A stretch of 64,000 nucleotides of DNA, from contig NZ_OY782495.1 in the NCBI RefSeq assembly GCF_963677715.1, positions 1,726,001-1,790,000 of the forward strand. The letters run 5' to 3'. Numbering within the stretch: position 1 is the stretch's first letter; every line of letters begins with the position of its first letter. Source of the DNA: an uncultured Bacteroides sp. Its GTDB lineage: Bacteria > Bacteroidota > Bacteroidia > Bacteroidales > Bacteroidaceae. Shown piece after piece: positions 44,359 to 53,549 of this stretch. The notes under the pieces were generated by a model. It searched no databases, was not told where the DNA came from, and saw only the letters and a list, made by a program, of their open reading frames with translations. The translations under genes and the position numbers were made by a program.

Positions 44359-45246
44359 TTATGAACAGCGTAATATTTGTCCCGGTCTCAGAACCGTTTT
44401 TCTGGTTATACGGTTAAGTTTGCAAAGCCTGTCGATTGAAACTCCTCTTTTAGAAGCAATTCTCGATAGAGTATCTCCGCTTTTCACTTTATGATATCTG
44501 ATAGTTCCGTCATTAGCCAGATTTTTATCCGAGGAACCAACACCTTCAGAACCTCTGTTCTTTCTAAATGTATAGGTATCTGCAACAACATCCTGTTTTG
44601 GGAAGTCAAACATAAAAGCAGGATTAATGGCAATACCTAAGAAGCGTGTTTCAAAGTGTAGGTGTGTACCTGTAGAATGCCCGGTACTACCGCCCAGCCC
44701 GATAGGCTCTCCGGCTTTCACAATCTGATTTTCATCAACCAACTGTTTCGACAAATGTCCGTATACTGTTTCCAGTCCATTGTCATGACGAATAACGACA
44801 TATTTACCATAACCTCTACGCTCATACTTAACAATACGTACTTTACCATCAAAAGCAGCAACAATTGTATCGCCAAGATTCACTTTTATATCAAGCCCGT
44901 TATGCATTCTCCTCCAACGTGGCCCAAAAGGAGAAGTAATCTTAGTACTTCCAGTAGGCATGCAGAAACCAGTCAGGTTAATAGTATAAGATTCGGGAAC
45001 AATGGCATCTTTACCATAAGCATGCACATATTCATTATTCCAGCTAGGATACAAACTCAATGCCGGATAAGCAGCCTGCTCAGCACGAATTTGTCTTTGT
45101 AACGCTAATGAGTCTACGCTCTTTAATTTTTTGTCAATTGGAGCCTGGCGAGCAATCAGATCCTGAGAAAAAGAGTTCAGGCTGACCATTGCCGTAGCGG
45201 CAATTAATACTGTTTTAACGCAATTAAAATTCATTCGTTTCGTCAA
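44359..45246 (-). CDS. M23 peptidase with C-terminal LysM domain
   Basis: Exported cell-wall protein of 295 residues, predicted to cut peptidoglycan cross-links or to activate amidases. A signal peptide (about 1-27) is followed by a LytM/M23 domain (about 95-215): SPFGPRWRRMHNGLDIKV supplies the first His and Asp ligands and THLHFETR the HxH motif. The C-terminal 45 residues are one LysM repeat (KVKSGDTLSRIASKRGVSI) for glycan-strand binding. All zinc ligands appear present. It lies 9 bases after ndk and ends in a clear terminator. Confidence 0.93.
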   Translation of the reverse strand: MTKRMNFNCVKTVLIAATAMVSLNSFSQDLIARQAPIDKKLKSVDSLALQRQIRAEQAAYPALSLYPSWNNEYVHAYGKDAIVPESYTINLTGFCMPTGSTKITSPFGPRWRRMHNGLDIKVNLGDTIVAAFDGKVRIVKYERRGYGKYVVIRHDNGLETVYGHLSKQLVDENQIVKAGEPIGLGGSTGHSTGTHLHFETRFLGIAINPAFMFDFPKQDVVADTYTFRKNRGSEGVGSSDKNLANDGTIRYHKVKSGDTLSRIASKRGVSIDRLCKLNRITRKTVLRPGQILRCS

Positions 45247-45255
45247 TTCGTTTAT

Positions 45256-45720
45256 TTAATATTCATCACAAGCATAAAGAAAATCAAAAGTAACCTGCTT
45301 ATAATTGAATATTTCTTCAGGTTTAAAAAATCTGTTTAATTCGGTAACTGCAGTTTCCGGCGAATCGGAAGTATGAACAATATTTTCCTGACAGCTCATA
45401 CTATAATCCCCCCGAATAGTTCCCGGCATTGCCTGGCGTCCATTAGTGGGCCCTGCCAAAGCATGAATAACTTGAATCGCATCTACTCCTTCAAAGCAAC
45501 AAACAATAACCGGAGCCGCCATCATAGAATCTTTCACTCGTTGAAAGAAAGACTTACCACGCAAATGCGAATAATGTTCGTTTAAAATTTCGTCTGTCAA
45601 CTGTATCATCTTCATTCCGGTTAAATGTAACCCCTTGCGCTCAAAACGATGAATTATCTCACCAACAAGCCCTCGTTGAAGGGTACAAGGCTTTAATATA
45701 ACCAGTGTCTTTTCAATCAT
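45256..45720 (-). CDS. ndk: Nucleoside-diphosphate kinase
   Basis: Balances nucleoside triphosphate pools through a phosphohistidine intermediate. The 154 residues start at ATG 45718-45720 (MIEKTLVILKP), with the catalytic His in NIVHTSDSPETA and the nucleotide-binding PGTIRGDY. It departs from the textbook signature in having PCTLQRGL where PDAVxRxL is common and HTSDS in place of HGSDS. The frame is open upstream to 45840 but that part is not family-like. Co-transcribed with the M23 gene. Confidence 0.94.
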   Translation of the reverse strand: MIEKTLVILKPCTLQRGLVGEIIHRFERKGLHLTGMKMIQLTDEILNEHYSHLRGKSFFQRVKDSMMAAPVIVCCFEGVDAIQVIHALAGPTNGRQAMPGTIRGDYSMSCQENIVHTSDSPETAVTELNRFFKPEEIFNYKQVTFDFLYACDEY

Positions 45721-45771
45721 AAATGCAACAGTTTGGAAGGTTTTAAACGACCATTTATTATAAAAGCCTCC

Positions 45772-45779
45772 CAAAGATA
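45772..45779 (-). promoter_or_regulatory. -7 promoter element of ndk
   Basis: CAAAGATA reads TATCTTTG on the minus strand, matching TAnnTTTG, 51 bases upstream of the chosen start. Its position inside the longer ORF also supports the shorter ndk start. Confidence 0.5.
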
Positions 45780-45941
45780 GTCTTTCTAATTTAAAAAGCA
45801 ATGCCTCCCTTAACTTTTTTTGCATACAAAACGAAAGCAAATAGCAGCGATTAAGTTCGTAAACCGCTGTAAATAGGGAAGATAAGAGATAAATATGTTA
45901 TGCAGCATATCCTGCAAAAGAATTGTATGTTTAACCGTTTT

Positions 45942-48038
45942 TCAGCTAATAGAGGCCCAGTTAACATTTGATTTACGAAGAGACTTCAATTGATGCCAAA
46001 GAATCTCATTTTCCGGATAAACACCCGCAGGGTCGGCATCGACAATTAATTGTGCTACATTCCGCACATACTGCAATAATTGGCCATCACGCGCAAGATC
46101 TGCAATTTTCAGATCAAAAGCAACTCCGCTCTGCTGGGTACCTTCAAGATCTCCGGGCCCGCGAAGCTTCAAGTCGGCCTCGGCTATTTCAAAACCGTCA
46201 TTGGTCCGTACCATTATCTCCAGCCGCTTCTTCGTTTCTTCGGCCAGCTTGTAGCTGGTAACCAATATGCAATAAGATTGATCTGCTCCACGCCCTACCC
46301 TGCCACGAAGTTGGTGCAATTGCGATAGACCGAAACGTTCTGCATTTTCAATAATCATGACCGATGCGTTGGGCACATTCACCCCCACTTCGATCACAGT
46401 AGTCGCCACCATAATCTGCGCCTCGCCCGACACAAAAAGTTGCATCTGCACATTCTTCTCAGCCGACTTCATTTTGCCATGCACCTTGCAAACCTTACAA
46501 GTCGGGAACTCTTCGCAGATGTGCAAATATCCCTCCTCCAGATTTTTCAAATCTATTTTCTCACTCTCTTCTATCAGAGGATACACAATATATATCTGAC
46601 GCCCTTCCGCTACCTGCTGACGTACAAATTTATAAAGGCTCTCCCTGCGATTATCAAATTGATGAATCGTAACAATCGGCTTTCTGCCGGGAGGGAGCTC
46701 ATCGATAATCGAAACATCTAAATCGCCGTAAAGCGTCATGGCCAAAGTACGTGGAATAGGGGTAGCCGTCATAACCAAAACATGAGGAGGTTGCGTGTTT
46801 TTGCTCCAGAGTCGGGCACGTTGGGCAACACCGAACCGATGTTGTTCATCAATAACAACTAAACCCAACGAAGAAAAATTGACCGGATCTTCTATTACCG
46901 CATGCGTACCGATCAGTATATTTACATCTCCCGTGAATAATGCCGAAAGAATGGCTTCCCGCTTCTTCCCCTTCACCCTTCCGGTAAGCAACTCCACCCG
47001 CAGGTTCATGCCGTACAATAATTCCCTGATTGTTTCGTAATGCTGATTGGCCAGAATTTCCGTCGGTGCCATCATGCATGCCTGATATCCATTATCCAGC
47101 GCCAGCAACATACTCATAAGTGCCACCAGCGTTTTACCGCTCCCCACGTCTCCCTGCAGCAGGCGGTTCATTTGCTTACCAAACCCTACATCCTGCCGTA
47201 TTTCCTTCAATACACGCTTCTGCGCTCCGGTCAGCTCAAAAGGCAGGTTCTTTGTATAAAAGGTATTGAATATATCTCCTACATTTTCAAAAACATATCC
47301 TCTGTATTTCCTTTGCCTGTCTTTCGAATATTTCAGTATATTGAGCTGAATATAAAACAGTTCCTCGAACTTAAGTCTGTACTGAGCCTTTCGAAGCAAA
47401 TCGGGACTGGTAGGGAAATGAATATTCCGCAAAGCGTCGGTCAGAGACATCAGATGATGCTCTGCTATTATTTTAGGAGAGAGTGTTTCGGGCAAGGGCT
47501 CCTGAATCTGTTGGATGACGATAGCCATCATCTTTTCAATGGCGTGAGAATTCAGGAAACTGCGCTTCATCTTTTCCGTTGTATTGTAGTAGGGTTGCAG
47601 CCCCATAGAAGAAAGCGTGAGTTCCGAAGCATTGTCAACATCGGGATGAGCCACATTAATCCTTCCGTTGAACACCGTTGGCCTGCCAAATACAATGTAT
47701 TCTTGCTGTAATTTATATTTTGCGGTCACAAATTTAATTCCCTGAAACCAAACCAAGTCTACAACACCTGTCCCATCAGAAAAATGCGCCACCAAGCGCT
47801 TCTGCCTTCCCTCACCAAAAGTTTCAAAGCTCAGAATACGTCCCTTCAACTGAATATAAGGCATGTTGCCATCAATTTCGCGCACCAGATAGACACGGCT
47901 TCTATCCACATATTTATACGGAAAATAGTACAATAAATCGTGCAAGGAGTAAATTTCCAATTCTTTATTGAGCACGGCAGCACGCTGAGGGCCGACTCCC
48001 GATAAGAACTTTATGTCTCTTGTTGTTAAATCGAACAT
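45942..48038 (-). CDS. recG: ATP-dependent DNA helicase RecG
   Basis: Double-strand DNA translocase that remodels stalled forks and Holliday junctions. The 698 residues have an N-terminal wedge/OB domain (about 1-190), helicase motif I QGDVGSGKTLVAL, the box II VVIDEQHRFGVAQR, TATPIPRTLAM, and motifs V-VI (TTVIEVGVNVPNA, QLRGRVGRG), then the RecG-type C-terminus. I start at ATG 48036-48038 ([19 protein letters not shown]), which overlaps the ispD stop by one base (TGATG). It is the last gene of the pdxJ operon. Confidence 0.97.
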   Translation of the reverse strand: MFDLTTRDIKFLSGVGPQRAAVLNKELEIYSLHDLLYYFPYKYVDRSRVYLVREIDGNMPYIQLKGRILSFETFGEGRQKRLVAHFSDGTGVVDLVWFQGIKFVTAKYKLQQEYIVFGRPTVFNGRINVAHPDVDNASELTLSSMGLQPYYNTTEKMKRSFLNSHAIEKMMAIVIQQIQEPLPETLSPKIIAEHHLMSLTDALRNIHFPTSPDLLRKAQYRLKFEELFYIQLNILKYSKDRQRKYRGYVFENVGDIFNTFYTKNLPFELTGAQKRVLKEIRQDVGFGKQMNRLLQGDVGSGKTLVALMSMLLALDNGYQACMMAPTEILANQHYETIRELLYGMNLRVELLTGRVKGKKREAILSALFTGDVNILIGTHAVIEDPVNFSSLGLVVIDEQHRFGVAQRARLWSKNTQPPHVLVMTATPIPRTLAMTLYGDLDVSIIDELPPGRKPIVTIHQFDNRRESLYKFVRQQVAEGRQIYIVYPLIEESEKIDLKNLEEGYLHICEEFPTCKVCKVHGKMKSAEKNVQMQLFVSGEAQIMVATTVIEVGVNVPNASVMIIENAERFGLSQLHQLRGRVGRGADQSYCILVTSYKLAEETKKRLEIMVRTNDGFEIAEADLKLRGPGDLEGTQQSGVAFDLKIADLARDGQLLQYVRNVAQLIVDADPAGVYPENEILWHQLKSLRKSNVNWASIS

Positions 48039-48697
48039 CACAACAAGGAAGTAGCTACCTTCCAATCAAAAGGAGTGGTTATTTTAATATTTTCCCGATT
48101 CCCTTCCGTCAGGCACACAGGTACCCCCATGGCTTCTACAACAGAAGCGTCATCGGTAAATGAAGAATTATATGTTTGTTTATAGGCCTTTTTTAATAAG
48201 TCAGCCTCAAAAACCTGAGGTGTCTGCACCAATTTGTAAGCGCTGCGATCAACTGTTTCACTGCCGTCAGCCGTAATATGGCGAATAGTTTCCACCACAT
48301 CGACAACCGGAACAACCGCCTTTCGAACAGCAGCAAGTTCATAACAACGAGCAATTACCTCTTGAGTGACGAACGGGCGAACGCCATCATGCACACCCAC
48401 CAAGCCCGATTTTGTGACCAAAGTCAGCCCATTGCAAACAGAATTGAAACGAGTTTCGCCCCCGCTGACTACACAATGCTTTATTTCAAAACGAAACTCG
48501 CGGCACAATTGCTTCCAATAACTCTGTTGCTCTTGAGGCAGAACCAGAATGAGTTCCATTTCGGCATCATACAAATGAAATGCCTCGATAGTGTGCATCA
48601 ATACGGGCTTGCCCGCCAATAAAAGGAACTGTTTAGGAAGATCTCCCCCCATGCGCAAGCCTTTTCCACCGGCAACAATAATGGCGTATTTGGTCAT
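48038..48697 (-). CDS. ispD: 2-C-methyl-D-erythritol 4-phosphate cytidylyltransferase
   Basis: Third step of the MEP isoprenoid pathway, coupling MEP to CTP. The 219 residues have the nucleotidyltransferase start [19 protein letters not shown], the HDGVRPFV motif and the late TDDASVVE segment. It starts 4 bases after the DJ-1 gene stop and is coupled to recG. The motifs fit IspD better than the related TarI cytidylyltransferase, though the two families are close. Confidence 0.93.
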   Translation of the reverse strand: MTKYAIIVAGGKGLRMGGDLPKQFLLLAGKPVLMHTIEAFHLYDAEMELILVLPQEQQSYWKQLCREFRFEIKHCVVSGGETRFNSVCNGLTLVTKSGLVGVHDGVRPFVTQEVIARCYELAAVRKAVVPVVDVVETIRHITADGSETVDRSAYKLVQTPQVFEADLLKKAYKQTYNSSFTDDASVVEAMGVPVCLTEGNRENIKITTPFDWKVATSLL

Positions 48698-48701
48698 CTG
48701 C

Positions 48702-49253
48702 TTAATTCTTAACGCCCATTGCTACGACCAATTCCTGTACTTTCTCTTTACCCAGCAGAAATTCGACGACAGCCAAAGAGAATGCCATAGCAGCTCCCGG
48801 TCCATTGGCAGTGATGATATGACCATCCTTCACCACCTGCTGGTCAATACATTCAGCTCCGGCCAGGTATGATTCAAACCCCGGATAGCAAGTTGCCTTC
48901 CGCCCTTTGAGCAGTCCTAGTTTGCCAAGAGCCATTGGCGCAGCACAGATAGCCGCTATCGGTTTTTTTCGGCTATTGTAATCGAGAAGAAGCTCGCGCA
49001 AACCCTTATGTTTAGACAAGGAAGCGGCTCCGGGCATTCCGCCGGGCAACAATAACATCACTGCATCCATAAAATCACATTCGTCAAACAAGAGGTCGCA
49101 AGTAACAACAACCCCATGTGCTCCCGTCACCACATCTTCAGACGTAGTACTCACCATCTCCACCTTCAGTCCCGCACGTCTTAGAACATCGACAGCTGTC
49201 AACGCCTCGATTTCTTCAAATCCGTCAGCAAAAAAAACATAAACAGTTTCCAT
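48702..49253 (-). CDS. DJ-1/PfpI family protein
   Basis: A 183-residue single-domain protein of the DJ-1/YajL group. The N-terminus [16 protein letters not shown] carries the conserved Glu, and the nucleophile-elbow cysteine is in [11 protein letters not shown] (near 104). Members are described as chaperones, deglycases or oxidative-stress proteins, and older annotations call them thiamine-related; the true role here is open. It sits in the pdxJ-to-recG operon between tonB and ispD. Confidence 0.9.
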   Translation of the reverse strand: METVYVFFADGFEEIEALTAVDVLRRAGLKVEMVSTTSEDVVTGAHGVVVTCDLLFDECDFMDAVMLLLPGGMPGAASLSKHKGLRELLLDYNSRKKPIAAICAAPMALGKLGLLKGRKATCYPGFESYLAGAECIDQQVVKDGHIITANGPGAAMAFSLAVVEFLLGKEKVQELVVAMGVKN

Positions 49254-49277
49254 GATTTCTTCTTTATTTAAGTGACT

Positions 49278-50105
49278 CTATCTCAAATTGAAATAATAAG
49301 TAATGGTTCCGGTCTGATTGTTCACGCCATCAATCCTATTAAAGTGCGCCTTCTTCGCTGCATCTTCGGCCGCTTTGCGCAAAGCAGAGTTTACCGTATT
49401 CGTTAGTCTATTGATGCTGGTATCAATCACCGTTCCCGAAGGATTAACCGTAATAGTAACCACCACTTTACCTTCATCCTGTACATTATACAAAGGGCGG
49501 GGCAATCCGCCTGCGCCGATAGAGCGACCGCCAAGGTCGAACGTTCCGTATCCGCCGTTACCGGTCAGCGCACCTGTCGGAGAGTTACCCGACTTACTGC
49601 CTTCCGTACCTTTACCGGTGGCAGAGGTTCCTCTATTTCCCATCTCAACCCCCTTGCCAAAAGCTCCGGCCACCCGTTTGTTAGCTATCTCGGCGGCAGC
49701 TTTCTGCTCGCGTTCCGCCTTTTCATCTGCCAGCCGACGCGCGTCGGCAGCTTTCTCGGCCGCTGTTTTTTCGGGACGTTTTATCTCTTTTTTCTTCTCT
49801 GCTTCCTTCTTAGGGGAAAGCGCTACCGTTTCTTCTTCCGTTTGTGTTATTATCTCCTGTTCCGAAGCTTCTTGTGGCTGTGCAGCTACCGGTTTTTCCT
49901 CCGGTAGTATGTCGACATCTACCAAGGTAGAAGGATCAAAGCCCCCTTGTGCCGCAACGGCATCGCCCAGCATAACAGGCACACCACTCTCCTCCGTATG
50001 TTCCGGAAAAGCAAAGCTCACCAGAAACAAGAGAGCGATAATAGCGATATGCACTATCAAAGCTCCGAAAGCACCGATATATTTACTCTTTGTTTTCCTA
50101 TCCAT
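49278..50105 (-). CDS. TonB-like energy transducer
   Basis: A 275-residue inner-membrane protein that links the proton-motive force to outer-membrane transporters. One N-terminal helix (about 11-33) is followed by a long charged, Lys/Glu/Ala-rich periplasmic linker (about 70-150), a Gly/Ser/Thr-rich segment (about 155-200) and a C-terminal TonB/TolA-like domain (VVVTITVNPSGTVID to the end). Encoded 5 bases after exbD, so it forms an ExbB-ExbD-TonB unit that could energise SusC-type importers. A TolA-like role is the alternative. Confidence 0.9.
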   Translation of the reverse strand: MDRKTKSKYIGAFGALIVHIAIIALLFLVSFAFPEHTEESGVPVMLGDAVAAQGGFDPSTLVDVDILPEEKPVAAQPQEASEQEIITQTEEETVALSPKKEAEKKKEIKRPEKTAAEKAADARRLADEKAEREQKAAAEIANKRVAGAFGKGVEMGNRGTSATGKGTEGSKSGNSPTGALTGNGGYGTFDLGGRSIGAGGLPRPLYNVQDEGKVVVTITVNPSGTVIDTSINRLTNTVNSALRKAAEDAAKKAHFNRIDGVNNQTGTITYYFNLR

Positions 50106-50110
50106 TCTTT

Positions 50111-50524
50111 TTATTTATCCTGAGGCGGGCGGGTAGCCAGCACCATTTTAAAATGATTCTCGTTGGCAATATTCAGCACCTTCACAATCTCCCGATAAGG
50201 TACTGTTTCGTCGGCATAAAGCGCCACATACATATCCGGCTCTTTAGCGGCACAAGCTTGCAAAAAAGGAGTTAACTCAGACAATTGCAATGCCTGTTCT
50301 TTCTCATTACCAAAGGCCGCATAGAAGTTCAGGTCTTTATCAATAATAACCCGCGTAAGTGGTTTAGCCGAGGTTTGTTGCTTTCCTTGCGGAAGCAATA
50401 CCTTTATGGCGTTGGGTGATACTACGGTGGAGGTTATCATAAAGAAGATAAGCAACAGAAATATAACATCCGTCATAGATGCCATACTGAAATTAGGCGA
50501 TACTTTTGCTCTACGCTTTAACAT
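50111..50524 (-). CDS. exbD: ExbD/TolR family biopolymer transport protein
   Basis: A 137-residue inner-membrane protein with one N-terminal helix (about 17-37, SMASMTDVIFLLLIFFMITST) that contains the conserved proton-carrying Asp, and a small periplasmic domain. It forms the motor with ExbB, whose gene ends 17 bases upstream. TolR is the alternative name; the adjacent TonB-like gene favours ExbD. Confidence 0.92.
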   Translation of the reverse strand: MLKRRAKVSPNFSMASMTDVIFLLLIFFMITSTVVSPNAIKVLLPQGKQQTSAKPLTRVIIDKDLNFYAAFGNEKEQALQLSELTPFLQACAAKEPDMYVALYADETVPYREIVKVLNIANENHFKMVLATRPPQDK

Positions 50525-50541
50525 GAGGCTATTTTATGTTT

Positions 50542-51261
50542 TTATTTCTTTATCGGTTCATTAAGCAAATCCATAAAAGCCATGGTCTTTGACTCCATTT
50601 TATTCACCACTCCATCGACCAGGGTTACCAGATAATTGTAAGCAAACATGGCTATAATTCCCACAATCAATCCGCCCACCGTTGTTATCATCGCCTCGTA
50701 GATACCTCCCGAGAGCAAGGTAATATCAATGTTATTGCCGGCACTGGCCATTTCATAAAAAGCACGTACCATACCGGTTACCGTGCCGAGGAATCCAATC
50801 ATCGGAGCACCACCGGAGATGGTGGCCATTACCGTCAGCCCTTTTTCCAGCTTGGCAACTTCTATATTTCCTACATTCTCTATGGCAACCTGAACATCGT
50901 TTACCGGACGCCCCAACCGACTGATTCCTTTTTCGATCATTCGCGCAGAAGGCGTATTCATGGTACGGCAGTAATTTACCGCCGATTTTATTTCTCCACT
51001 CAGAATATAATCTTTGATTTTATCCATAAACATCGGATCTTCTTGTCCCGCTTTACGTATCACGTATATGCGTTCGAACAGAATATAGAAGCAGGCAATA
51101 GAGAGTGCTCCGAGAACAAGCATAATCCACCCTCCCTTGACAGCCATATCAAACATATTCATACTGGCAGGTGCCGATACGGGAGTAAGTACCGGATTGG
51201 TTGTAGCAAGAGAATCGGTGATCGTGGTAGCCACTTGGGCCAATAACATTAGTGTATTCAT
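50542..51261 (-). CDS. exbB: MotA/TolQ/ExbB proton channel family protein
   Basis: A 239-residue inner-membrane motor subunit with three predicted helices (about 34-56, 145-170 and 190-215). The family-typical region is GGAPMIGFLGTVTGMVRAFYEM and TTVGGLIVGIIAMFAYNYL. The ATG overlaps the last base of the pdxJ stop. Together with exbD and tonB it energises outer-membrane import. Confidence 0.93.
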   Translation of the reverse strand: MNTLMLLAQVATTITDSLATTNPVLTPVSAPASMNMFDMAVKGGWIMLVLGALSIACFYILFERIYVIRKAGQEDPMFMDKIKDYILSGEIKSAVNYCRTMNTPSARMIEKGISRLGRPVNDVQVAIENVGNIEVAKLEKGLTVMATISGGAPMIGFLGTVTGMVRAFYEMASAGNNIDITLLSGGIYEAMITTVGGLIVGIIAMFAYNYLVTLVDGVVNKMESKTMAFMDLLNEPIKK

Positions 51262-51974
51262 CAGCGAAGACAGTTTTTATATTCTTGAATTGTTTTTTCG
51301 AGTCCCAGATATAATGCATCACTTATTAAGGCGTGTCCTATAGAAACCTCATCCAGCCACGGAATGTTTTTATAAAGGAAGTTAAGGTTCACTAAACTCA
51401 GGTCGTGCCCGGCATTGATCCCCAGACCTAAATTTCTGGCAATTTTAGCAGCCTCAACAAAAGGCGCCACCGCCGCTTCCGGACTTTTCTCATAATCCGT
51501 GGCATAAGGTTCGGTGTATAATTCGACTCTGTCGGCACCCGCTTTAGCGGCATATTCTATCATTTCCGCCTCTGCAGAAACAAAAACCGAAGTACGAACA
51601 CCTGCATGATTGAATGCATCAAGCACTTCCGATAAAAAATCGAAGTGCTGCTTCGTGTCCCATCCTGAATTAGAAGTAATTTGTGCAGGACTGTCGGGAA
51701 CCAGCGTTACTTGATGCGGCTTTACTTTCAATACCAGATCAATGAATTCGGGCGCAGGATAACCCTCTATATTAAATTCCGTTTTTAATAACGGCTTTAA
51801 GGCATAAACATCCGCTCTCTTAATATGCCGCTCATCCGGACGGGGATGAACAGTTATGCCCTCGGCACCAAAACTTTCACAATCCAACGCAACTTTCACT
51901 ACATTAGGAACATCTCCTCCACGAGCATTACGTAGTGTCGCCACCTTGTTTATGTTCACACTTAATTTTGTCAT
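51261..51974 (-). CDS. pdxJ: Pyridoxine 5'-phosphate synthase
   Basis: Condenses 1-deoxyxylulose 5-phosphate with 3-amino-2-oxopropyl phosphate to make pyridoxine 5'-phosphate. The 237 residues include [17 protein letters not shown], the catalytic Glu/His region [21 protein letters not shown] and [15 protein letters not shown]. It is the first gene of the seven-gene minus-strand operon ending with recG and is divergent from nadK. Confidence 0.96.
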   Translation of the reverse strand: MTKLSVNINKVATLRNARGGDVPNVVKVALDCESFGAEGITVHPRPDERHIKRADVYALKPLLKTEFNIEGYPAPEFIDLVLKVKPHQVTLVPDSPAQITSNSGWDTKQHFDFLSEVLDAFNHAGVRTSVFVSAEAEMIEYAAKAGADRVELYTEPYATDYEKSPEAAVAPFVEAAKIARNLGLGINAGHDLSLVNLNFLYKNIPWLDEVSIGHALISDALYLGLEKTIQEYKNCLR

Positions 51975-51987
51975 AATTCTATTATTT

Positions 51988-52028
51988 GTACGGGGTACTC
52001 TTAATCCGTACCTGTTTGGTCAAAAATA
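51988..52028 (-). promoter_or_regulatory. pdxJ promoter and leader hairpin
   Basis: CAAAAATA at 52021-52028 reads TATTTTTG on the minus strand, matching the -7 consensus; CAAT at 52051-52054 is placed like a -33 box (22 bases). Between it and pdxJ lies an inverted repeat GTACGG/CCGTAC (51988-51993 with 52006-52011) that could form a short leader hairpin. Confidence 0.5.
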
Positions 52029-52126
52029 CAAAATATTCCCCAGAAGATAGCAATGGTACGGAAAAAAAATCCCAATTTTGCATAGATAATTAAAATGCAA
52101 ATGTAACAGGAATTACCGAAACGGAA

Positions 52127-52134
52127 GACTTTTG
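52127..52134 (+). promoter_or_regulatory. Weak -7-like element of nadK
   Basis: GACTTTTG differs from TAnnTTTG only at the first base and lies 54 bases upstream of nadK. It is the only candidate I see in the divergent pdxJ-nadK gap. Confidence 0.35.
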
Positions 52135-52188
52135 CACTTAAAAGATTCATAAAAAGAAACCACACAGGCTCACTAATTCTTAGAATTT

Positions 52189-53061
52189 ATGAAATTTGCC
52201 ATCTTTGGAAATACATATCAAGCAAAGAAATCATCGCATGCTGAAACTCTTTTCAGAATACTCGAGAAGCGTGATGCCGAGTTATCCGTATGCCGGGAAT
52301 TCTATGACTTTCTGGTATCGGATTTGAAACTAGATATAAAAAACGTTCGACTATTTGACGAGAATGACTTTGAAGCAGACATGGTTATCAGCATCGGGGG
52401 AGACGGCACTTTTCTGAAAGCAGCCAGCCGGGTGGGTAAAAAGAATATTCCTATTCTTGGCATCAACACCGGACGTCTGGGGTTTCTGGCCGATATATCG
52501 CCCGAAGAGATGGAAGTCACCTTTGACGAGATTTACAATAATAAATATAAGGTAGAAGAACGTAGCGTACTACAGTTTAATTGCGGAAACAAAAAGATGG
52601 AAACATCGCCCTTTGCGCTAAACGAAATAGCCATATTGAAACGGGATAGTTCTTCTATGATAAGCATACACACCACCATTAACGGCGCTTATCTGGCTAC
52701 GTATCAGGCCGACGGACTTGTGATAGCCACTCCGACGGGTTCTACCGCCTATTCTTTAAGTGTAGGAGGACCCATCATTGTTCCCAATTCAAACACGATA
52801 GCCATCACTCCGGTAGCTCCGCATAGCCTTAATGTGCGTCCCATCGTGATACCCGATGATTGGGAAATTACCCTGGATATTGAAAGTCGCAGCCATAGCT
52901 TTCTGGTAGCCATTGACGGCGGCAACGAATCGTTCAATGAAAACGACCGGATTACGATACGCCGTGCCGACTACACCATCAAGGTAGTAAAACGATTTAA
53001 TAATGTATTTTTCAATACCCTACGCAGTAAAATGATGTGGGGCATAGACAGTAGAAATTAG
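52189..53061 (+). CDS. nadK: NAD kinase
   Basis: Phosphorylates NAD to NADP. The 290 residues have the diagnostic [13 protein letters not shown] (GGDG motif), the NE motif at FALNEIAI and the glycine-rich [16 protein letters not shown]. The start ATG 52189 ([11 protein letters not shown]) fits the family. It is monocistronic by position and divergent from pdxJ. Confidence 0.97.
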   Translation: MKFAIFGNTYQAKKSSHAETLFRILEKRDAELSVCREFYDFLVSDLKLDIKNVRLFDENDFEADMVISIGGDGTFLKAASRVGKKNIPILGINTGRLGFLADISPEEMEVTFDEIYNNKYKVEERSVLQFNCGNKKMETSPFALNEIAILKRDSSSMISIHTTINGAYLATYQADGLVIATPTGSTAYSLSVGGPIIVPNSNTIAITPVAPHSLNVRPIVIPDDWEITLDIESRSHSFLVAIDGGNESFNENDRITIRRADYTIKVVKRFNNVFFNTLRSKMMWGIDSRN

Positions 53062-53473
53062 TCCTTCCCGCAGAAAAAACATATTTGCATCTTCCATCTT
53101 CCAGCTTTTCATCGTAAACAATTCATTTTCAAGCAGATAAGAGGTGGAAGATAGCACATTTTACCCGATTTATCTTCCACCACCATCTTTCATCTTCCAC
53201 CCGAGAAATGATTTATCGGGGCTCATCCAAGGTTGTTTTCTTCAATGCCGCCCTGATTCTCATTCCCCCTGCAAGTGTGCGTTGCAGGCTTATTTATTGA
53301 TTTTGATTTGTAAACTAACGCTTTTGCAGGCAACCAACGAGTGAGCCCGCACATCCAAGCCCATCGGTTTACAGTTGAAAACCCATGGGCACAGACATGA
53401 GGGCCGATGGGTTTACAGCTGCAGGCTTACTCCCGCCAAGCCTTAAAGAGACTTAAAGATGGCGTTCAATCAC
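53062..53473. repeat. Non-coding region rich in short direct and inverted repeats
   Basis: No gene seen. ATCTTCCACC occurs at 53172-53181 and again near 53190-53199, with ATCTTCCATCTTCCA near 53091 and its inverse GGTGGAAGAT at 53143-53152; the pair 53143-53153 and 53171-53181 makes a perfect 11-bp stem with a 17-base loop. CCTGCAA/TTGCAGG pair at 53268-53288. CCCATCGGTTTACAG (53360-53374) and CCGATGGGTTTACAG (53404-53418) share a tail, while their first 8 bases are inverse complements. None of the stems has a T-run, so nadK's terminator is not certain. Confidence 0.6.
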
Positions 53474-53483
53474 AATAAAACAA

Positions 53484-53525
53484 CGAAGAGTGACCTTTCC
53501 GCATTGCGGGAAAGATCACTCTTCG
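53484..53525 (-). terminator. Intrinsic terminator after mdh
   Basis: A near-perfect inverted repeat of about 19 bp (53484-53502 with 53506-53525, one mismatch and one bulge), with a loop of only about 3 bases, followed on the minus strand by TTGTTTTATTG. It lies 25 bases past the mdh stop. Confidence 0.85.
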
Positions 53526-53549
53526 TATATTATCTTGCTCTGTTAAAGA

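Noticed and set aside
47040..47711. 223-codon plus-strand ORF inside recG
   Set aside because: Antisense shadow; recG helicase motifs are intact on the minus strand.
49318..50136. 272-codon plus-strand ORF opposite the tonB-like gene
   Set aside because: Ala/Ser/Pro-rich mirror of the Lys/Glu/Ala-rich TonB linker; no start context or domain.
53062..53473. CRISPR array in the repeat-rich nadK-mdh gap
   Set aside because: Repeats are short (10-15 bases), irregularly spaced and partly inverted; there are no uniform spacers and no cas genes.
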